27,815 bases of DNA from Bacteroidales bacterium (GTDB taxonomy: Bacteria; Bacteroidota; Bacteroidia; Bacteroidales; F082), in the NCBI GenBank assembly GCA_016281295.1, contig JAEEII010000110.1:1-27815 (forward strand), read 5' to 3'. The notes under the pieces are model-generated. The model saw nothing but the letters and a program-made list of their open reading frames with translations. It was not told the origin of the DNA and did not search any database. Position numbers and translations under genes: made by a program. Positions 24,614 to 27,815 of the stretch are shown one piece after another (position 1 is the stretch's first letter; the number at the start of each line of letters is the position of its first letter).

Positions 24614-24621
24614 TATATTTG
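24614..24621 (+). promoter_or_regulatory. Candidate -7 box for the symporter gene
   Basis: TATATTTG matches TAnnTTTG, 23 bases before ATG 24645. A -33 TTTG is not evident. The rest of the 24531-24644 gap shows no ORF or structure I can support. Confidence 0.55.
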
Positions 24622-24644
24622 CCGTTTAATCAACCCCTTAACCC

Positions 24645-26093
24645 ATGATAGACAACATTATCAACACTGTGAACGGCTGGGTGTGGAGTCCCGCCTTAGT
24701 GGTCTTGTGTTTGCTCGCAGGCCTTTATTTCTCTTTTGGAACCCGCTTTGTCCAGGTCCGCCGTTTCGGGGAGATGGCCCGACTGCTGTTCTCCACCGAT
24801 AAGAGTCAGAAGACAGGCATCACCTCGTTCCAGGCTTTCGCCATGGCACTCTCAGGCCGTGTGGGGACTGGTAACATCGTGGGTGTGGCCACCGCCATCG
24901 GCTATGGTGGCCCGGGTGCCATCGTCTGGATGTGGATCATCGCTTTCCTTGGTGCGGGTTCCGCCTTCGCCGAAGCCACCTTGGCGCAAATCTTCAAGGA
25001 GAGCCATAAAGGAGAATACCGTGGCGGTCCTGCTTATTATATAGAAAAAGGTCTTCATGCCAAGTGGCTTGCGGTGGTTTTTGCCGTCTGTGCCGTGGTG
25101 GCCTGTGGCCTTTTCTTGCCTCCTGTGCAGTCCAACGGCATCGCCATGTCATTCGCTAACACCTTCCACGTCAGCTCTGCATGGTTTGGCATGGGGGTGG
25201 CGTTACTGATCGGTTTCGTCATCATCGGTGGCGTCAAGCGCATCGCCAACGTGGCGCAGGTGGTCGCGCCGTTCATGGCTATCATCTATATCCTGCTCTC
25301 TGTCGTAATCCTCATCATCCATGCCTCGGAGGTGCCTGCTGTCTTCGGCGACATGGTTCGCAGTGCCTTCGGGATGAACGAGGTCTTTGGTGGCATCCTA
25401 GGCAGTACCATCGCCTGGGGTGTCAAACGGGGTATCTACTCCAACGAGGCTGGGCAGGGGACGGCTCCTATTGTGGCCGCTGCCGCCAAGGTAAGCCATC
25501 CGGTGAAACAGGGACTCGTTCAGGCTTTCTCGGTGTATGTCGATACCTTGCTCGTGTGTACCGCCACCGCCGTGATGATCCTCGCCTGCAAGACTTACAA
25601 CGTCTTCTCTGCTGACGGCTCCTTGCTGGTGACTTCTACCGTGGCTCATCTTGGCGAACCCGATGTGTCTTACACCACTGCCGCCATCAGCACGCTGCTC
25701 GGCGAGAAGATCGGAGGACTCATCGTCTCATTTGCCCTCTTCTTCTTCGCCTTCACCACCATCATGGCCTACTATTATTATGCAGAGACCAATCTGGTCT
25801 ATCTCTTCGGCAAAGGGCGTAAAGAACATCTGTTTATCTGGGTGCTCCGTATCTGCCTCATCGCTTCGGTGTTTTATGGCTCCCTGAAAAAAGCCAGCCT
25901 GATGTGGTCGCTGGGCGACATCGGCGTCGGAACCATGGCCTGGATCAACATCATCGCCATCTTGCTTCTCTCCAGAATCGCCTTCCGTTCCTTGCGCTCT
26001 TACGAGAAACAAAAGAGGGAAAACAAGGAGCCTGTCTTCGATCCTGATGAAATGAACATTAAAAATGCAGACTTCTGGCAAAAAAAATCGTAA
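24645..26093 (+). CDS. Alanine/glycine:cation symporter (AGCS family)
   Basis: This encodes 482 residues, mostly hydrophobic, with about ten or more membrane segments. Family signatures are present: FQAFAMALSGRVGTGNIVGVA near residues 62-82, the GGPGAIVWMW segment, and AWGVKRGIYSNEAGQGTAP near 255. The protein takes up alanine or glycine (or related small amino acids) with sodium or protons across the inner membrane. Its length is typical. Upstream are an intrinsic terminator and its own promoter box, so it is a separate unit. The gltX promoter box overlaps its stop codon. Exact substrate is not readable from sequence. Confidence 0.95.
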   Translation: MIDNIINTVNGWVWSPALVVLCLLAGLYFSFGTRFVQVRRFGEMARLLFSTDKSQKTGITSFQAFAMALSGRVGTGNIVGVATAIGYGGPGAIVWMWIIAFLGAGSAFAEATLAQIFKESHKGEYRGGPAYYIEKGLHAKWLAVVFAVCAVVACGLFLPPVQSNGIAMSFANTFHVSSAWFGMGVALLIGFVIIGGVKRIANVAQVVAPFMAIIYILLSVVILIIHASEVPAVFGDMVRSAFGMNEVFGGILGSTIAWGVKRGIYSNEAGQGTAPIVAAAAKVSHPVKQGLVQAFSVYVDTLLVCTATAVMILACKTYNVFSADGSLLVTSTVAHLGEPDVSYTTAAISTLLGEKIGGLIVSFALFFFAFTTIMAYYYYAETNLVYLFGKGRKEHLFIWVLRICLIASVFYGSLKKASLMWSLGDIGVGTMAWINIIAILLLSRIAFRSLRSYEKQKRENKEPVFDPDEMNIKNADFWQKKS

Positions 26094-26098
26094 CTTTG
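26091..26098 (+). promoter_or_regulatory. Candidate -7 box for gltX
   Basis: TAACTTTG matches TAnnTTTG and uses the TAA stop of the symporter gene as its first three bases. It would give a leader of about 36 bases containing the 27-bp AT-rich element. Confidence 0.55.
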
Positions 26099-26110
26099 CC
26101 GTTTCAATAA

Positions 26111-26137
26111 CTAAATTCTAAATTTTAAATTCTAAAT
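26111..26137 (+). repeat. 27-bp AT-rich leader element, copy 2
   Basis: This matches 21535-21561 at 26 of 27 positions and lies three bases before the gltX ATG. The two downstream genes are unrelated. Confidence 0.8.
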
Positions 26138-26140
26138 CCC

Positions 26141-27604
26141 ATGACGGTTAGAACACGATTCGCCCCGAGTCCGACGGGCTACATGCATATCGGAAACCTC
26201 AGAACGGCTTTATATGCCTATCTCTTTGCCAAATCACAGCACGGCAAGTTCGTGCTTCGTATTGAGGATACCGACCAGAAACGTTACGTGGAAGATGCCA
26301 CGCGAGTGATTTACGAGACCCTTGAGACTGCCAACATCCATCATGATGAAGGTCCGGATGTGGGTGGCGACTACGGCCCATACGTGCAGAGCGAGCGCAA
26401 GGCGATTTATAAGGAGTACGCCATGAAGCTCATCGAGAAAGGTGCTGCCTATTACTGCTTCTGTTCTAAAACGGAGGAAGAAGCCGCCGAAGGTGAGGAA
26501 ACCAAGGAGAATCCTTTCGAGAGCGATTGTCATTGCCGTAACCTGAGCGCTGAGGAGGTGCAAAAGAACCTCGCTGAAGGCAAGCCTTACGTGATTCGCC
26601 AAAAGGTGCCGCATGAAGGGACTACCACCTTCAACGACTTGGTGTATGGCGAGATCACGGTGGAGAACGAGACTTTGGACGACCAAATCCTGCTGAAGAG
26701 CGACGGGATGCCGACCTATAACTTCGCCAATGTGGTGGACGACTACCTGATGGGCATCACCCATATCATCAGGGGTAGCGAATACCTCTCGTCCAACCCG
26801 AAATACATCCTTTTGTACCAAGCCTTTGGCTGGGAGGTGCCTTGTTATATCCATCTGCCTTTGATTAACGGAAAGAACCCCGATGGCACGGTGAGCAAGC
26901 TCTCGAAACGTCATGGTGCCGTGAGTTTCCAAGCCTTGGTGGAGGAGGGATATCTGCCTGAAGCCATCATCAACTACATCGCTTTGTTGGGTTGGTCGCC
27001 AAAGAACGAAAGGGAGATCTTCAGCATGGATGAGCTATGTGAGGTGTTCTCGGTGGCGGGCTTGCACAAGAGTCCCGCCGTGTTCGACTACCAGAAGCTC
27101 GACTGGGTCAACGCACAGCATATCCAGGCCATGCCTTTCGAGCAGTTCTCGAAGATGGCTTTCGACTACTCAGGAGTGAAAGGCACGTTCCTCGAGGAGA
27201 AATGGAACAAGCTTGCCACCTTGATGCAGCCCCGTATCAACAAGTTCTCGGAGATTCCTGAGAAGATTAAGTTCCTGTATGAGGTGGCTCCTTACGAGGT
27301 GGAGCTTTATGTCAACAAGAAGAACAAATCCACGTTGGAAAGCTCTCTGGAGATCCTCCAAAAGACCATTGACGCGGTGAACAAGATTGAAAAGTGGGAT
27401 GAGGAGACGCTCAGTGAGGTCTTTGCCCAGGTGGCGGCTGACAACAACATCAAATACGGTCCGCTGATGTGGCCTTCGCGCATTGCCATGTCGGGATTGT
27501 TGGCCACTCCGGGTGGCTCCACCGACATCATGTATCTCATCGGCAAGGAAGAAACCCTGAAGCGACTCCAGGCAGGGATGGCGTTCATCCAGGCGAGTCG
27601 GTGA
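26141..27604 (+). CDS. gltX: Glutamyl-tRNA synthetase
   Basis: This encodes 487 residues. The class I enzyme charges tRNA-Glu with glutamate in the cytosol. The HIGH motif is His16-Ile-Gly-Asn19 in PSPTGYMHIGN, and the KMSKS loop is KLSKR at 253-257. A zinc-type cysteine cluster is seen at Cys106, Cys108, Cys130 and Cys132 (CFC and CHC). The FVLRIEDTD block binds substrate. The C-terminal anticodon-binding domain is complete. Whether it is discriminating (Glu only) or also charges tRNA-Gln cannot be decided here. Confidence 0.97.
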   Translation: MTVRTRFAPSPTGYMHIGNLRTALYAYLFAKSQHGKFVLRIEDTDQKRYVEDATRVIYETLETANIHHDEGPDVGGDYGPYVQSERKAIYKEYAMKLIEKGAAYYCFCSKTEEEAAEGEETKENPFESDCHCRNLSAEEVQKNLAEGKPYVIRQKVPHEGTTTFNDLVYGEITVENETLDDQILLKSDGMPTYNFANVVDDYLMGITHIIRGSEYLSSNPKYILLYQAFGWEVPCYIHLPLINGKNPDGTVSKLSKRHGAVSFQALVEEGYLPEAIINYIALLGWSPKNEREIFSMDELCEVFSVAGLHKSPAVFDYQKLDWVNAQHIQAMPFEQFSKMAFDYSGVKGTFLEEKWNKLATLMQPRINKFSEIPEKIKFLYEVAPYEVELYVNKKNKSTLESSLEILQKTIDAVNKIEKWDEETLSEVFAQVAADNNIKYGPLMWPSRIAMSGLLATPGGSTDIMYLIGKEETLKRLQAGMAFIQASR

Positions 27605-27616
27605 TTTTTCCACTTT

Positions 27617-27650
27617 TTTGTTGTTATTTCAAAAAAGTGATGTATCTTTG
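27617..27650 (+). promoter_or_regulatory. Promoter-like element after gltX
   Basis: TATCTTTG at 27643-27650 matches TAnnTTTG. A TTG at 27621-27623 lies 19 bases upstream, and an overlapping TTTG is at 27617-27620. The expected start of transcription, about seven bases after the box, coincides with the first base of the hairpin at 27657. Confidence 0.55.
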
Positions 27651-27656
27651 CAGAAT

Positions 27657-27717
27657 AAAATAAAACCGCATACATTCCAATCTGACAGAGAGGTAATGTA
27701 GAGTGCGGTTTTATTTT
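27657..27717. ncRNA. 61-nt hairpin: small-RNA candidate or bidirectional terminator
   Basis: Perfect 14-base arms (AAAATAAAACCGCA at 27657-27670 and its complement at 27704-27717) enclose a second stem, TACATT / AATGTA, a three-base GAG bulge and an 18-base loop. The right arm ends in TTTTATTTT. Read on the plus strand it directly follows a promoter-like element. Read on the minus strand it overlaps the stop of the right-edge gene, so a shared terminator for gltX and that gene is an equally good reading. Confidence 0.5.
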
Positions 27718-27815
27718 GTCCACAATTGTTTTTTTATCGCTCTCGTTTTCAACAATAAAAACATCGGTCCCAAGAAAACTATTAAAGACACAATTCTTTC
27801 GGCCTTTTCGCTGAA
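27711..27815 (-). CDS. 3' end of a minus-strand gene with a C-terminal membrane segment (partial)
   Basis: The frame is open from the window edge to TAA at 27711-27713, 34 codons. The translation has one hydrophobic stretch (IVSLIVFLGPMFLLL) followed by a basic tail (KTRAIKKQLWTK), as at the end of an inner-membrane protein. The stop sits inside the hairpin arm. The opposite strand also has open frames here, so the call rests on composition and the terminator-like hairpin. No family can be named. Confidence 0.45.
   Translation of the reverse strand, partial: FSEKAERIVSLIVFLGPMFLLLKTRAIKKQLWTK

Noticed and set aside
24531..24644. Riboswitch upstream of the amino-acid symporter (a glycine switch was considered)
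   Set aside because: The predicted leader after the -7 box is only about 20 bases and no conserved aptamer core is visible.
27718..27815. Plus-strand frames open to the right edge
   Set aside because: They lack a convincing start and translate to low-quality sequence; the minus frame has a plausible membrane segment, basic tail and hairpin at its stop.

Overview
The window comes from a member of the Bacteroidota, most likely an uncultured gut- or rumen-type Bacteroidales. The evidence is a type IX secretion (T9SS) C-terminal sorting domain, a GldH lipoprotein, an S46 dipeptidyl-peptidase, the ricT-gldH-PBP1A gene order, and repeated Bacteroidetes-type -7 promoter boxes (TAnnTTTG) ahead of genes. 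No tRNA, rRNA, insertion sequence or CRISPR array was seen.

Layout. (1) Bases 2-7591, + strand: the 3' part of a giant repeat-built T9SS surface protein (more than 2,050 residues in the window, start outside it). Its stop overlaps the start of a small lipoprotein, which in turn overlaps an outer-membrane beta-barrel gene. These three genes look like one surface module. (2) 7601-11650, - strand: phoH, purC and a DPP7-like peptidase in a tight run. (3) 11750-12529, + strand: a SAM hydrolase (DUF62) divergent from phoH. (4) 12545-18172, - strand: ricT, gldH, PBP1A, obgE, a PAP2 phosphatase and a 33-codon antitoxin-like ORF. (5) 18311-20141: lemA and a YpfJ-like zinc metallopeptidase point at each other across an array of 51-bp palindromic repeats that ends in an inverted copy. 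(6) 20297-24482, + strand: a TMEM43-family membrane protein, a 64-residue beta-grasp-like protein translationally coupled to a lipoprotein 5'-nucleotidase, and a secreted protein with a long Asn/Ser-rich tail and a clear intrinsic terminator. (7) 24645-27604, + strand: an alanine/glycine:cation symporter and gltX. (8) The right edge holds a promoter-hairpin unit and the 3' end of a minus-strand gene.

How it fits together. Most of the window is core housekeeping: purine synthesis, tRNA charging, cell-wall synthesis, ribosome assembly and envelope lipoproteins. DPP7, the periplasmic 5'-nucleotidase and the amino-acid symporter suit a peptide- and nucleoside-scavenging lifestyle, which is an inference. 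The accessory content is the giant surface protein with its two coupled partners, and the palindromic repeat array. The most interesting points are the strict 15 x 312-bp two-module repeat with complementary cysteine loss, the coupled lipoprotein/beta-barrel pair, the repeat array, and the promoter-hairpin at the right edge.
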